NCBI GenBank assembly: GCA_934589665.1
Contig: CAKTOJ010000001.1
Coordinates: 15,721 to 79,720 of the forward strand
DNA: 64,000 nt
Origin: an uncultured Oscillospiraceae bacterium
GTDB lineage: Bacteria > Bacillota > Clostridia > Oscillospirales > Oscillospiraceae
Direction: 5' to 3'
The notes under the pieces: generated by a model
Told to the model about the DNA's origin: nothing
Seen by the model: only the letters and a program-made list of their open reading frames with translations
Database searches by the model: none
Shown here: piece after piece, positions 34,218 through 45,015 of the stretch
Position numbering within the stretch: position 1 is the stretch's first letter
Layout: each line of letters opens with the position of its first letter
Program-made: the position numbers and the translations under genes

Positions 34218-35190
34218 GGGGTCGCTCCTTTTGCGATGATCTTTGCAGGTGTTTTTGGATTTTCCGCATGGGATAGCCCAGCAGATAAGCGGTGGTCTCC
34301 CGGCGAACGGCAGGTCCGGCGCTTTGCCAGAGATAGGCCATGCCGGTGCGGGTAAAGCCCGGTTCCCGCCGCAGCAGACCCGTCAGATACCGCTCGACAG
34401 GATAAAGCTTGCGGGAGGAGTAGTCGATTCTGCCCTGAAAATATCCCTCCAGCGCGACAAGCTGGCGCATGGTGGCAAGCAGACTGTCCGCCTGATGGGC
34501 CGCGGCCTGTGAAGCGGCGCTGGTACCGCCCTTCTTGATAACGCGGCGGTAAGCGCTCATACAGTCGGGCGAGAGAAAAATATCTCCCCGCAGCAGAAGA
34601 AGAGAAAAAATGGTCAGGTCACCGACCAACGGATGGGCGGTGCGGATAATGGAATAATCACCGCCGTCCTGATAGATGTTGCGGTATAGGAGCGTGGCGG
34701 TTTGAAACGTGAAGCCCTCCCGGAGAAAGTCTGCAAGCGTATAGCGCTGTCCGCCGTCGGGAAAAGGAGGCTGCGGCTTCAGCGGAACGCCAGCCTCGTC
34801 GACCACCTCGCAGGCGTGGGCGCAGCCGATGTACTCCGGATGCGCGTCCAGAAAATCCGCCTGCTTTTGCAGCTTGTGGGGATCGGTCCAGTAATCGTCG
34901 GTTTCCAGCGTGATGATGTATGTACCGCTGGCGCGCGTAATCAGATCATAAAAGTTGCTTGTGCCGCCCATATTTTTTTCCCGGTAGAGCATTTGAAATA
35001 CGCCGGGATGCTCGGCTTCATACGCTTGCAGGACCGTGCGGGAATTGTCCGGCGAGCAGTCCTCCCCCACCAGAATTTCAATGGGGAAGTCCACCTCCTG
35101 CATGAGGATACTGTCCAGCGCCTGCCGAATGTAGGGCGCGTGGTTGTAGCAGGGGCAGATTATGGAGATGCGGGGTGTGCATTCAGACAT
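34207..35190 (-). CDS. Glycosyltransferase family 2
   Basis: A 327-aa GT-A enzyme. The N-terminus ISIICPCYNHAPYIRQALDS is followed by VGEDCSPDNSR, and a DDYW motif near residue 100 provides the metal-binding DxD equivalent. The C-terminal third is basic and likely membrane-associated. It adds one sugar to the repeat unit; donor and acceptor are unknown. It overlaps wzx downstream and wzy upstream, so these three are tightly coupled. Confidence 0.9.
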   Translation of the reverse strand: MSECTPRISIICPCYNHAPYIRQALDSILMQEVDFPIEILVGEDCSPDNSRTVLQAYEAEHPGVFQMLYREKNMGGTSNFYDLITRASGTYIITLETDDYWTDPHKLQKQADFLDAHPEYIGCAHACEVVDEAGVPLKPQPPFPDGGQRYTLADFLREGFTFQTATLLYRNIYQDGGDYSIIRTAHPLVGDLTIFSLLLLRGDIFLSPDCMSAYRRVIKKGGTSAASQAAAHQADSLLATMRQLVALEGYFQGRIDYSSRKLYPVERYLTGLLRREPGFTRTGMAYLWQSAGPAVRRETTAYLLGYPMRKIQKHLQRSSQKERPHVQ

Positions 35191-36478
35191 GAGATCCTCC
35201 TGATTTCTCTTCCTCTTTTCGCTGCAACAGCAGCCAGGATGCCAGAAACATCGCGTTCGGTGTCTTCTGCAAAAAGGGCTCTTTTAACTCCGCAATCATC
35301 AGAAATAGTAAAAATAGGCCCGCCGCACGCTTTGTAAAACGATCCCGAATTCGGAACCGTTCATAGGCCAGGAAGCCATAGGCCCACAGGTAATAAAGTA
35401 CAGCGCCTACCATGCCCAGTGCCATATAATAACGGACATAGCCGACATCGCTGAACGTACTGATCCCATGAACGGTCGTTCCCGTCATGATACCGGTTCC
35501 CCAAAAGGTTTCTTCCGTCAGTGGTGGGATTCCCATATCAACTAAGATTTGTACGGTAGAACCCTCTCCAACGCCTTTGATAAATATTTCTCCAACCCAG
35601 CGGATGGTTGTCTGCTTCAAATAACTGTCAGGGGCGAAAAGAACATATGCAGCGAGAGCCAGAAGTCCCAGCACTCCAAAACAGATCAGCCTTACAGCAA
35701 AGCCTGTGCTCTGCACCAGCAGATGAAAAAGCAGAAGAACCAGCAGAGCAAGTCCCATATAAAGGCCTGTTCGTCCCACGAACATCAGCGATAGTAAAAA
35801 CACGAAGTATAGGAGAAGATAGCACACCTTTCGAGTTTTCCATGCGAAATAAAAACAGAGTGCGCAGCCAATGAATAAAATCCAGGAGCCGGTGGCTCCG
35901 GCGGCGCCCAGCATTCCGACACGGGTTCCGCTTGCCATGCCTGCCTCCAGCCGGCCGTCGCTGTCCGGAACAAAATGATAGTAAATAAACATCCGAAACG
36001 CGCCGGAAAAACGGGACAAAACCGCAACGATGGCCTGTGTGGTCAGCACAGCAAGCTGTACGTGCAGAAATTCCTCTGCGCTGTCAAAGACCCATGTGAG
36101 CAACAGGGGAAACACGATTAAAAAAAGGCACTGCCCCAGAAGCTGCGTGACGGTAAAAGCTTGGTTTCCTTCTATTGCCGCGTTATAGGCCCTTGTGTGC
36201 TGAATGTAGACCCCATAAGCGAAGAGTGCGGCTGTCCATCCGACAAGCGGAATCAGCTCCCGACGGAACGGTAGTCCACGCGGAACGCCTTTCCAGCCGA
36301 TGAAAAGCAGCATTGCCACAAAGACGATTTTGCGGAGGGTAAGTGCTCCGCCAAGCCGAATATCAAATTCCAGCCCGAACAGGAGCAGGTACAAAAAGAT
36401 CTCTCTCCAAAGGCTGATATCCGCTGAGGCAGGTTTTAACGGATTGGCCCGATATGGATTGAGAACGATTCTGGTCAT
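35183..36478 (-). CDS. wzy: Wzy-like polysaccharide polymerase
   Basis: A 431-aa protein with about 11 membrane helices and a large extracytoplasmic loop near residues 290-340 (containing GVGEGSTVQILVDMG and EETFWGTGIM), the layout of O-antigen polymerases. Sequence conservation in this family is low, so the call rests on topology and context between GT2/Wzx and other glycosyltransferases. I start at the ATG at 36478 with GAAGGAG upstream. The gene is more AT-rich than its neighbours, as wzy genes often are. Confidence 0.8.
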   Translation of the reverse strand: MTRIVLNPYRANPLKPASADISLWREIFLYLLLFGLEFDIRLGGALTLRKIVFVAMLLFIGWKGVPRGLPFRRELIPLVGWTAALFAYGVYIQHTRAYNAAIEGNQAFTVTQLLGQCLFLIVFPLLLTWVFDSAEEFLHVQLAVLTTQAIVAVLSRFSGAFRMFIYYHFVPDSDGRLEAGMASGTRVGMLGAAGATGSWILFIGCALCFYFAWKTRKVCYLLLYFVFLLSLMFVGRTGLYMGLALLVLLLFHLLVQSTGFAVRLICFGVLGLLALAAYVLFAPDSYLKQTTIRWVGEIFIKGVGEGSTVQILVDMGIPPLTEETFWGTGIMTGTTVHGISTFSDVGYVRYYMALGMVGAVLYYLWAYGFLAYERFRIRDRFTKRAAGLFLLFLMIAELKEPFLQKTPNAMFLASWLLLQRKEEEKSGGSHV

Positions 36479-36555
36479 ATGGGTGTCTCCTTCTTTAAGC
36501 GTTCCATGCGAAAACGTCTCCTTACAAGCGAACCGGTATGTATCGAGGTGCTGCT

Positions 36556-36678
36556 TTATTCTCCTCTGTTCGGACCGATGCCGCTGACATCGATCCATTC
36601 GCCCAGCCGGAGCAGCGAAAAACGGACATAGCTGCTCCTTTTCAGCAGATTTTTCAATGAGCGATAGATGCTTGCCAT
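36556..36678 (-). CDS. Candidate 40-aa small protein between glycosyltransferase and wzy
   Basis: A 40-aa frame beginning MASIYRSLKNLLKRSSY and ending GIGPNRGE. It starts 4 bases after the glycosyltransferase stop with AGGAG 9 bases upstream of the ATG, so it would be translated in the operon. It is basic with an amphipathic helix. It might be a genuine small protein or the preserved 5' end of a deleted gene, since about 77 bases of non-coding sequence follow before wzy. Confidence 0.45.
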   Translation of the reverse strand: MASIYRSLKNLLKRSSYVRFSLLRLGEWIDVSGIGPNRGE

Positions 36679-36681
36679 AGT

Positions 36682-37773
36682 TTATCTCTCCTGTAACCGC
36701 TGCTCGAGGTAGCGATAAAATTGATCGCCGATGCAGACGGTATCGTGCGTTTCACGGATCGCGCGGGCACGGCGGCCCAGCTGTTCACAGAGGCCGTCAT
36801 CCTCCAGCAGCGCACAGATGCGCCTGGCGATGGCCTCCACGTCATGAACCGGCACCAGAAAGCCGTTCTCGCCGGAGTCGATCAGGTCGGACGGGCCGAA
36901 ATCGCAGTCGGTGGAGACGCAGGCACAGCCGCTGGCCATTGCTTCCAGCAGGACGTTGGGCATGCCCTCTGACCGGCTGGTCATCACGAAGATCTTGTGG
37001 CAGGCATACTCCTGCAGAACGGTCTGCGAGCGGCCGCGGAACGATACGGACTCCGAAAGGCCAAGGTCCTGCGCCAGACGCTCCAGATTCTGCCGCTCAG
37101 CGCCGTCGCCAAACAGATCCAGATGCGCCTGCGGGTGCCGCTTCACCACAAGGGCAAGGGCACGGAGCAGATCGTCGAAGCACTTGCCCGCATCCATGCG
37201 CCCCACGGCGCAAAGGCCGGAGCGCTGTGCCCAAGGCAGCTCGGCCGTCTGAAACTGCGCCGCGTCGATCATGTTGTGCAGGACAATGGACCTGCGCTGC
37301 GTCGCTTTGGGAAAAAGCGCCTGCACGCCGGCGGTTTGGAAAATAAAACCGTCGCAGAGCATGGAAACCGGCTTACGAATAGAACTCCGGATGCCCTTTG
37401 GCTGGCTGTATGGATTAGCACGCTCCGAGCCAATAATACGGTATCCCTGAAGACCGCGTGCCAGCCATGCGCGCAGCTGGTACTCAGTGGAAAAACACAG
37501 CACCACATCCGGACGGAAGGCGGAAAAGGTTCGCCGGATGGTGCGGAGCGCGCGCAGGTTATTCCGCACGGCGTCTATGCAGCCGCTGCTGTTTTTGGCA
37601 ATGTTCATCGGAACATACCGGACGGAGGACGCAAGCGGATAAAAGGAAGCCTCGCCGTTCATTGTAACGATCTCCACTGCGTTCCCATGCTCTGCCATGC
37701 TGTTGGCCAGTAAGGAGATCATGCGCTCGGCACCGCCGAAGTGCATACTGTAATAAAAAAAGAGAATCCGCAT
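36682..37773 (-). CDS. Glycosyltransferase family 4
   Basis: A 363-aa GT-B enzyme. The N-terminal FYYSMHFGGAERMISLLANSM segment is the acceptor-domain glycine loop. The C-terminal half has a GRMDAGKCFDDLL donor-domain strand and the EGMPNVLLEAMASGCACVSTD motif with catalytic-site Glu residues (E-x7-E). It adds a retained-configuration sugar on the cytoplasmic face. The upstream neighbour is a TupA-like gene. Confidence 0.92.
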   Translation of the reverse strand: MRILFFYYSMHFGGAERMISLLANSMAEHGNAVEIVTMNGEASFYPLASSVRYVPMNIAKNSSGCIDAVRNNLRALRTIRRTFSAFRPDVVLCFSTEYQLRAWLARGLQGYRIIGSERANPYSQPKGIRSSIRKPVSMLCDGFIFQTAGVQALFPKATQRRSIVLHNMIDAAQFQTAELPWAQRSGLCAVGRMDAGKCFDDLLRALALVVKRHPQAHLDLFGDGAERQNLERLAQDLGLSESVSFRGRSQTVLQEYACHKIFVMTSRSEGMPNVLLEAMASGCACVSTDCDFGPSDLIDSGENGFLVPVHDVEAIARRICALLEDDGLCEQLGRRARAIRETHDTVCIGDQFYRYLEQRLQER

Positions 37774-37808
37774 AGTGTTTTCGACTGCCGTACAGACAGT
37801 TACTCCTA

Positions 37809-38777
37809 TTATTGGGGTAAGTCTTCCCTGCGAAATTCATACGCACTGGAAAGATCGATCCAATCACCCATCCTCCGCTCCCATTCGTCTGGGTAAAAGC
37901 GGCCAAGGCCGCCGCCCGGCGAAAAGGTCAACTCTGAAAAATAAATTTGCTCGTTGATACAGAACAAATCTACACGGACGAATGGAATGCCTGCAGAAAG
38001 GCTTTTTGCGATCTCTACCATACGCGCCCATTCTCGCGGCTTTTCAAGGGTAAACGGGAACTGCTCATGGTCCTTTCGGTAAAATTCTGCGGGCGTCCAA
38101 TCCAGATTTTTAAAGGAAAGCTGGTCTCGTTTTACGCCATCCACCATATTGGCAAAGCCCAGATAAAAAAACTTGGGCTCTCCATTAAAGCAATAAAACT
38201 TATAGTCAACAAGCCCCTGCGCCGTACTGGCGCTGGAATTTGTATCCTCCATATATTGCTCGGCAAAAATGCAGGGTTCGATGTTCTTATAAGGCCATTC
38301 ACGACTGCTCCAGAAATAATTCCTACCTAACGCTTCATTCATTTTTTTCCGAACCGCAGCCCGATCAAGCGTTCGCTTATCTGTGCACACGACCACGGAA
38401 CCGCAGTCATGGTTGCACTTGAGCACAAACTGCTCGGGCAGCGCATCAAAGTCGATCTCGTCGGCGCTCTGCCACGGTCCGCCGAGAACCGGTATGATAT
38501 GCGCCCATCCGATCTTCTCCGCAACATAAGCCTTGGCCGCATACTTGTCCGCCATGATCGTATATAGAGGATTACGGTTATGAAGTTTGAGCCATTGGAG
38601 CTTTTCATTAAAGCCTTTCGGCGTCTTCAGATCAAGTGAATAGCCCATTTCCTTCGGCGACCATCTCAACTTCAGGAATACTTCGTCTGATACCCAGTCC
38701 AGCAGCCGCATGGCAGAAAGTTTTGCGAAAATTGCCCGCGGATAGGCAGAATACCATTTAATTGCAGCAAAACTCAT
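37809..38777 (-). CDS. TupA-like ATP-grasp protein
   Basis: A 322-aa member of the TupA-like ATP-grasp group. Family-like segments are KTPKGFNEKLQWLKLHNR, MADKYAAKAYV, the nucleotide-binding FVLKCNHDCGSVVVC, IFAEQYMED, DYKFYCFNGEPK and the metal-binding RVDLFCINEQIYFSELTF. ATP-grasp enzymes join a carboxylate to an amine through an acyl-phosphate. In teichuronopeptide loci TupA adds glutamate chains to the uronic acid polymer. Here, with GalNAcA genes present, it may attach an amino acid or peptide to a uronic acid. That role is inferred. Confidence 0.85.
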   Translation of the reverse strand: MSFAAIKWYSAYPRAIFAKLSAMRLLDWVSDEVFLKLRWSPKEMGYSLDLKTPKGFNEKLQWLKLHNRNPLYTIMADKYAAKAYVAEKIGWAHIIPVLGGPWQSADEIDFDALPEQFVLKCNHDCGSVVVCTDKRTLDRAAVRKKMNEALGRNYFWSSREWPYKNIEPCIFAEQYMEDTNSSASTAQGLVDYKFYCFNGEPKFFYLGFANMVDGVKRDQLSFKNLDWTPAEFYRKDHEQFPFTLEKPREWARMVEIAKSLSAGIPFVRVDLFCINEQIYFSELTFSPGGGLGRFYPDEWERRMGDWIDLSSAYEFRREDLPQ

Positions 38778-38808
38778 TTCCTATTACACTCCTGATCCAG
38801 TATTTTCA

Positions 38809-40026
38809 TCAAATGTGCGCGATAGCGTTCCGCTGCACTGAAAGTGCAGAACCCTCCAGAATCGCACTGAAACGCTGTGCGCAAACATCATAGGAAAACT
38901 CCTGTGCACGGGCCGCTGCCTTCGCTCCGTATGCGGCGCGAAGTTCGGGATCTTTCAAGTAACAATCGATAGCCTGTGCCAGAACTTCTTCCTCCGGCAG
39001 GATCTTTGTGCTGTAGTCCGGCGTCTGCGTCAGACGGGGAACAAGAATGCCGTATTCCGCCTGTTCGATCTCTGCGGCAACAGTCTCATACGACTTTTTA
39101 GACAAAATTTCTCGCGGACCAGTCGGGCAATCTGCCGCAACCACCGGTACACCGCAGGCCATGGCTTCCGCCAGCGCATTAGGAAAGCCCTCGCGAACAG
39201 AAGAAAGCACGTAAACGTCTGCGTGCGCTGTATAGGCGTGGGGATTACTGCAAAAATCTGCAAAACGCACCGTATCCTCCAGTCCAAGACGGCGGGTCAA
39301 CGCTTGAAGGCTGGCTTTATTGTCCTGATAATCGGCTCCGACAATTGTCAGTTGAATATCCGGATAGTCTTTCCTCAGCAAAGATACCGCTTTGATAAGA
39401 TGCCAGTAGCCCTTTTCCGGACGACAGGCGCCAACCGAAACGAGTTTCGGCATTTTTCCGTCGTCATAGCCCTCTGGCAGTTCCTCATGTGCGTGCGAGG
39501 AGATCTGTGCGCAGTCATAGCCGTTGTAGAGCACCTCCGTCTTTTCTGCAATAGCGGGTATCTTTTCACGCAGCAACGCTTCAATGCCGTGAGATACGCA
39601 GATTACTTTATCCGCTCGGCGGAACAGCAACCTAAATAGTCGGTTTTTCACTATGCGTTCCGCCGTTGCGTAGCCACGGATAGAGGGCAACATCCGGATT
39701 CCTTTTTCTTTGCACAGCAGACTGATGAGATTTGGCCCTAAGCCGAAGCTCACACAGGCGATGGGCTGGTACTGCCTGAGAAAACGACGCAGATGATGAC
39801 ATCGAATCAAAGTGCCTTTGATTTTCTGGATATAGGAAGACGTGTATTGCGTTTTTATGTTCATATCCAAAATAGTGCCAAAAACCGGGTAGTTAATCAC
39901 CTCTCCGTTCAGAAGAACGACGTAAACTTCATATTTTTCGCAGAGCATGGCGCTTAGCCGGGAGACGAATGTCTCCTGTCCGCCAAAATCCATCACAGGT
40001 AAAAAAAGGAAAACCGCCTTTTTCAT
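38809..40026 (-). CDS. Glycosyltransferase family 4
   Basis: A 405-aa GT-B enzyme. The N-terminus FLFLPVMDFGGQETFVSRL is the acceptor loop. LVSVGACRPEKGYWHLIKAV begins the donor domain, and SVREGFPNALAEAMACGVPVVAAD is the E-x7-E catalytic segment. The ATG at 40026 overlaps the stop of the FemAB-like gene (ATGA), which settles the start over a GTG three codons earlier. It probably adds an internal sugar of the repeat unit. Confidence 0.92.
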   Translation of the reverse strand: MKKAVFLFLPVMDFGGQETFVSRLSAMLCEKYEVYVVLLNGEVINYPVFGTILDMNIKTQYTSSYIQKIKGTLIRCHHLRRFLRQYQPIACVSFGLGPNLISLLCKEKGIRMLPSIRGYATAERIVKNRLFRLLFRRADKVICVSHGIEALLREKIPAIAEKTEVLYNGYDCAQISSHAHEELPEGYDDGKMPKLVSVGACRPEKGYWHLIKAVSLLRKDYPDIQLTIVGADYQDNKASLQALTRRLGLEDTVRFADFCSNPHAYTAHADVYVLSSVREGFPNALAEAMACGVPVVAADCPTGPREILSKKSYETVAAEIEQAEYGILVPRLTQTPDYSTKILPEEEVLAQAIDCYLKDPELRAAYGAKAAARAQEFSYDVCAQRFSAILEGSALSVQRNAIAHI

Positions 40027-40805
40027 AAACGGCACACCCTCTCTAACAGATAATAACCCGCATATATTATTTTGCTGGAGGTGAAAACAGCGTGATAACG
40101 AGGAGCCTCTGTACCTCCAAAGCCCTTTTTAAATGCGTTGATTGCTGCAAGGGCTGGATCGGTGGCGTAACCACCCCAGTCATACACTGCATAACCTTGC
40201 TCTTTGAACCAGAGCATATCCTGATAGTGCAGATACCGGTTGCAGCGGCCAATGGCTGCGCGCTGTGCAGAGGTTTCTGCATTGCGGAACACAGAAACGG
40301 AATACAGCAGACGGGTAATCCCGTCGCCCATTACATAGACATGGTAAGCTGCCGGCTTTCCTTCGTTCAAACCAACTGTCAGTGCAAGAATGCCCGCCTT
40401 ACACTGTTCTCGCATATGGTTTGCCACAGATGTGACCTGCATGTTTTTCTGCCGGTGCATTTCCGCATAGGCGGCATCAAATTCACTGATCCGATCATCA
40501 TGACGAAGAAGCTCGTCGGAGCAGTACTGGATGCAGGCAGCACCGTCTCTTCCCGCACGGCGAATTTCGTTGCGCACATTACTCTCGCAGCGCTGCATCA
40601 ACTCTTCCGGCGCTAAAGTCAGATCCGTTACAAGAGTCCTTGCATTTCGCCGGGCGATGAGATGCCATCCTTGCGGAAATTGGAATTCCTCTGGTATGTC
40701 ATGACAAGAGCAAACAGGAGAAAATTCTTCTATATCTGCAGGAATACGAAACCACACCTCTACAGCAGCAATCCCATGAATTTTTCTTTTATAATACAAA
40801 GTCAC
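40023..40805 (-). CDS. FemAB/GNAT-like acyl- or aminoacyltransferase
   Basis: A 260-aa protein with the GNAT-type fold seen in FemAB-like proteins. The NVRNEIRRAGRDG segment is near residue 77, a long helix follows, then AYHVYVMGDGITRLLYSVS, RCNRYLHYQDMLWFKEQGYAVYDWGGYA and FKKGFGGTEAP close to the C-terminus. Such proteins transfer amino acids from tRNA or acyl groups from CoA to sugars or cell wall peptides. Next to TupA-like and GalNAcA genes it may help decorate the polymer. The donor is not known. Confidence 0.75.
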   Translation of the reverse strand: MTLYYKRKIHGIAAVEVWFRIPADIEEFSPVCSCHDIPEEFQFPQGWHLIARRNARTLVTDLTLAPEELMQRCESNVRNEIRRAGRDGAACIQYCSDELLRHDDRISEFDAAYAEMHRQKNMQVTSVANHMREQCKAGILALTVGLNEGKPAAYHVYVMGDGITRLLYSVSVFRNAETSAQRAAIGRCNRYLHYQDMLWFKEQGYAVYDWGGYATDPALAAINAFKKGFGGTEAPRYHAVFTSSKIIYAGYYLLERVCRL

Positions 40806-41596
40806 TCACTCCTGTTGTTCCCATTTCTTAGTTGCATGATGGTTTTGACGCACTTTTTCTCAGCGGGGATTATATTGCAAGATAATGCATGACAGATTCG
40901 GAATGCGACGCCTTCAAACTGAGCCGCGTTATCACAAAGCTCTTGAAACGAGGTGCACTTCTTGCTGCTCTTCTGAAAAAAGCGCTCAATCCTTTTAAAA
41001 TTTTTTTCTTTCCACAGATTGACATGGAAGCATACAGTATCATATCCGCATATACCCCACCAAGGCTGCGCCCAAGTCTGTGGCACAAAAAGAACACCGT
41101 TTTTCCGATACGGATAAACGCCGAGACCGTCTGTAACGGTGAAAATACCATTGGCCTTCAGCGCCTCCACTGTAGTCCAGTCCATGGAGTGGCCGGGCGC
41201 CATGAATGCGTCTACCTTCAAACCATGCGCCTCCAGAACGGCCTTGCCCAAACGGATTTTTTCCTCCTGCCGGTCATAGGGCAAGCCGGCAAACTCGGCA
41301 CGAGGATTGATCCCAAACATTCCACCATCAGTCGTTACATATACATGGTCATATCCGTGGAGGGCGATAGCCCAGCCGCGTTCATGCTGAAGCATACGCA
41401 TTTCTGCCCAGAATTCCTCGTGAGAAAGTCGGCGCTCCCCTGTCTGGGCCTTCAGCTTCTGGTCCGCATTTGCCGGAATGACGCCAATAATAGGGCGGAT
41501 GTTGTATTGAAAGAACAAATCACGGACACGGGAAAAATTTTCATAATTCATATCCCAGGAGATATCATCCAGCCGAAATATATATTGTTTTGCCAT
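40802..41596 (-). CDS. Polysaccharide deacetylase-like protein (DUF2334/NodB fold)
   Basis: A 264-aa cytoplasmic-looking NodB-type barrel. FRLDDISWD (about 7-15) gives the metal-binding Asp pair, ALHGYDHVY (about 77-85) the His residues, and FMAPGHSMD a further conserved loop. These match divergent polysaccharide deacetylases of the DUF2334 kind. There is no signal peptide, so it probably acts on a lipid-linked or nucleotide-linked intermediate inside the cell. It overlaps the FemAB-like gene by 4 bases, and N-deacetylation could create the amine used by that neighbour (inference). Confidence 0.8.
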   Translation of the reverse strand: MAKQYIFRLDDISWDMNYENFSRVRDLFFQYNIRPIIGVIPANADQKLKAQTGERRLSHEEFWAEMRMLQHERGWAIALHGYDHVYVTTDGGMFGINPRAEFAGLPYDRQEEKIRLGKAVLEAHGLKVDAFMAPGHSMDWTTVEALKANGIFTVTDGLGVYPYRKNGVLFVPQTWAQPWWGICGYDTVCFHVNLWKEKNFKRIERFFQKSSKKCTSFQELCDNAAQFEGVAFRICHALSCNIIPAEKKCVKTIMQLRNGNNRSE

Positions 41597-41599
41597 TCC

Positions 41600-42703
41600 T
41601 CACCACAGCTCCTCATACGCCTGCACGACGCGGCGGATGTCATACTCCGTCTGCGCGCGGCGGCGGTTCTCCTGCCCGATGCGCTCCCGCTCCTCAATCG
41701 GCAGCGAAAGCGCCCAGGCCATTTTTTCCGTCAATGCGGCACGGTCCCCCGGTGCGAACACGCAGGTATCCCGCGCGAGGATGCGCCGCGTATCGCCCAC
41801 GTCCGTCGTCAGGCAAACACACCCGCAGGACATGGCCTGCACCAAGGTCACGGGGAAGGCCTCCCCCGCAGAGTGCAGCACATAAAGATCACAACCGGAC
41901 AGCAGGCGCGGCACATCGTGCCGCAGGCCAAGCAGGAACACATCCTTCCCGACCGTCAGCCCCTCCTCTTCGCACAGGGCGCTCAGCCGCGGATTTTCCG
42001 GAACAACGCCCATTCCGCACAGCACAGCCGCCACGCCGCCACGGCCTTGGCGCAGGGCGCCGAATGCGTGCAGGAAGGTGGGAATGTCCTTAATGGGAAT
42101 GTCCTTTGTGACCGAGAGAATGATTTTTTCAGAGGGGGAAATCCCCAGCTCACAGAGCAGAGACTCCCGCGCCGCGCTGTCGGGATGATACGCCGCACAG
42201 TCGCAGCCGTTATCGAGAATACAGCCCTTCTCCCCCGCATAGCCGATGGCTTCGTGTACCGCACGGCACTCAAGGCCGACATAGGCAACGGCGTCGACAT
42301 GCTTGCTCCAGCGCGCGCAGATGCGGCTGAGAAGAAGCGTCATGCGGCTGTTGAGCGCCGGATCGAGATTACTGTGGTGGATGCACCAGACAATACGCCC
42401 GACACCGGCGGCCTTCCCGGCGAGAAAGCCGAAAAAGCTGGCGTGGTACATCCAGCAGCACAGGGTATCCGCTCCGCGCAGCAGCCGCGTGAGGCGAAGA
42501 AGCGTGGAAACCGGACGGCGGCGCAGGGAAAGCTCCGTGACCGCAACGCCAAGCTCGGCGAGCAGGGGCTCATAGTAGTGCGATTCCCCGAAGGAAATGA
42601 CGCTCTGCCCCTCCCTGTGCCCGTATTGGAGCACCTGATAGAGCATCGTCTCCGCGCCGCCCTTACCGAGGCCGGCGATCAGATGGACAACCTTTTTCCC
42701 CAT
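41600..42703 (-). CDS. Glycosyltransferase family 4
   Basis: A 367-aa GT-B enzyme: VVHLIAGLGKGGAETML at the N-terminus, LSVTKDIPIKDIPTFLHAF starting the donor domain and SAGEAFPVTLVQAMSCGCVCLTTD with the E-x7-Q variant of the catalytic pair. It overlaps the UDP-sugar epimerase gene by one base and is translated with it. Donor unknown; UDP-GalNAc(A) is plausible from context. Confidence 0.92.
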   Translation of the reverse strand: MGKKVVHLIAGLGKGGAETMLYQVLQYGHREGQSVISFGESHYYEPLLAELGVAVTELSLRRRPVSTLLRLTRLLRGADTLCCWMYHASFFGFLAGKAAGVGRIVWCIHHSNLDPALNSRMTLLLSRICARWSKHVDAVAYVGLECRAVHEAIGYAGEKGCILDNGCDCAAYHPDSAARESLLCELGISPSEKIILSVTKDIPIKDIPTFLHAFGALRQGRGGVAAVLCGMGVVPENPRLSALCEEEGLTVGKDVFLLGLRHDVPRLLSGCDLYVLHSAGEAFPVTLVQAMSCGCVCLTTDVGDTRRILARDTCVFAPGDRAALTEKMAWALSLPIEERERIGQENRRRAQTEYDIRRVVQAYEELW

Positions 42704-43679
42704 CAGAGGTTGTCCCGGTACCAGGCGATGGCTTCGGCAATGCCGCGCTGGAAGTCCCAGTCGGGATCATATCCAAGCAGCGCACGGGCCTTGGAGATAT
42801 CCGCGTTGGAGTGCTTGATATCGCCGGGGCGGTCAGGGCCGAACACCGGCTCGATGTCCACGTTCAAGGCCTTGGTCAGGCCGTAGTAAATATCGATGAG
42901 GTACTCCCGCCCGCCGTAAGCGATGTTGAACGCCTCGCCGTCGGCCTCATGGCCGGAAAGGCAGGCCTTGAGATTGGCCTCGATGACATTTTCAATATAG
43001 GTGAAGTCCCGGCTCTGCTTCCCATCGCCGTGGATGGTGGGGCGCTCCCCGTGCAGAAGCTGGCGGAGAAACTTCGGAATCACGGCGGCATATGCGCCGT
43101 CGGGATCCTGCCTGCGGCCAAAGACGTTGAAGTAGCGCAGGCCGACGGTCGGCAGGCCGTAGTGCAGGGTGTACTGCTTGGCCCACTCCTCATCGCAGCG
43201 CTTCGTGAGCGCGTAGGGCGAGAGCAGATGGCCCTCCCTGCCCTCCTTTTTGGGAAGCGTCGGCTCATCGCCGTACACGGAGGAGCTGGAGGCATAGACA
43301 AACTTCTTCACGCCGTTCTGCCGCGCGGCCTCCATCATATTCAGCGTGCCCTGAATGTTGTTGGCGCAGTAGAAAAGCGGCAGCTCGATGCTGCGGGGCA
43401 CACTGCCCCATGCCGCCTGATTGAGCACATAGTCCACGCCCTCACAGGCGGTCATGCAGGTATCGAGATCCTTGATGTCGCCCTTGATAAACGTATAATT
43501 GGGCTCGTCTGCAAACAATTCGGCGTTCGCCTGCTTACCTGTGGACAGATCGTCCAGACAGCGCACGCGGCAGCCGAGCTTCAGGATCGCCTCACAGAGG
43601 TTCGAGCCGATGAAGCCCGCGCCGCCGGTGACGAGAAAGGTGGTATTTTCCGGAAATTTCAGGTGTTGATAGCCCATGC

Positions 43680-43683
<4 letters not shown>
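42703..43683 (-). CDS. UDP-N-acetylglucosamine 4-epimerase (WbpP/TviC-like)
   Basis: A 326-aa extended short-chain dehydrogenase. [11 protein letters not shown] binds [13 protein letters not shown] and YALTK (Tyr-x3-Lys) form the catalytic site, and [12 protein letters not shown] plus [19 protein letters not shown] are hallmarks of the WbpP group that interconverts UDP-GlcNAc and UDP-GalNAc or the matching uronic acids. The start overlaps the dehydrogenase stop (ATGA). With that dehydrogenase it gives UDP-GalNAcA. Confidence 0.92.
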
Positions 43684-44990
<1,307 letters not shown>

Positions 44991-45015
44991 CTTATCTGCC
45001 TCCGTATCCCGCATT

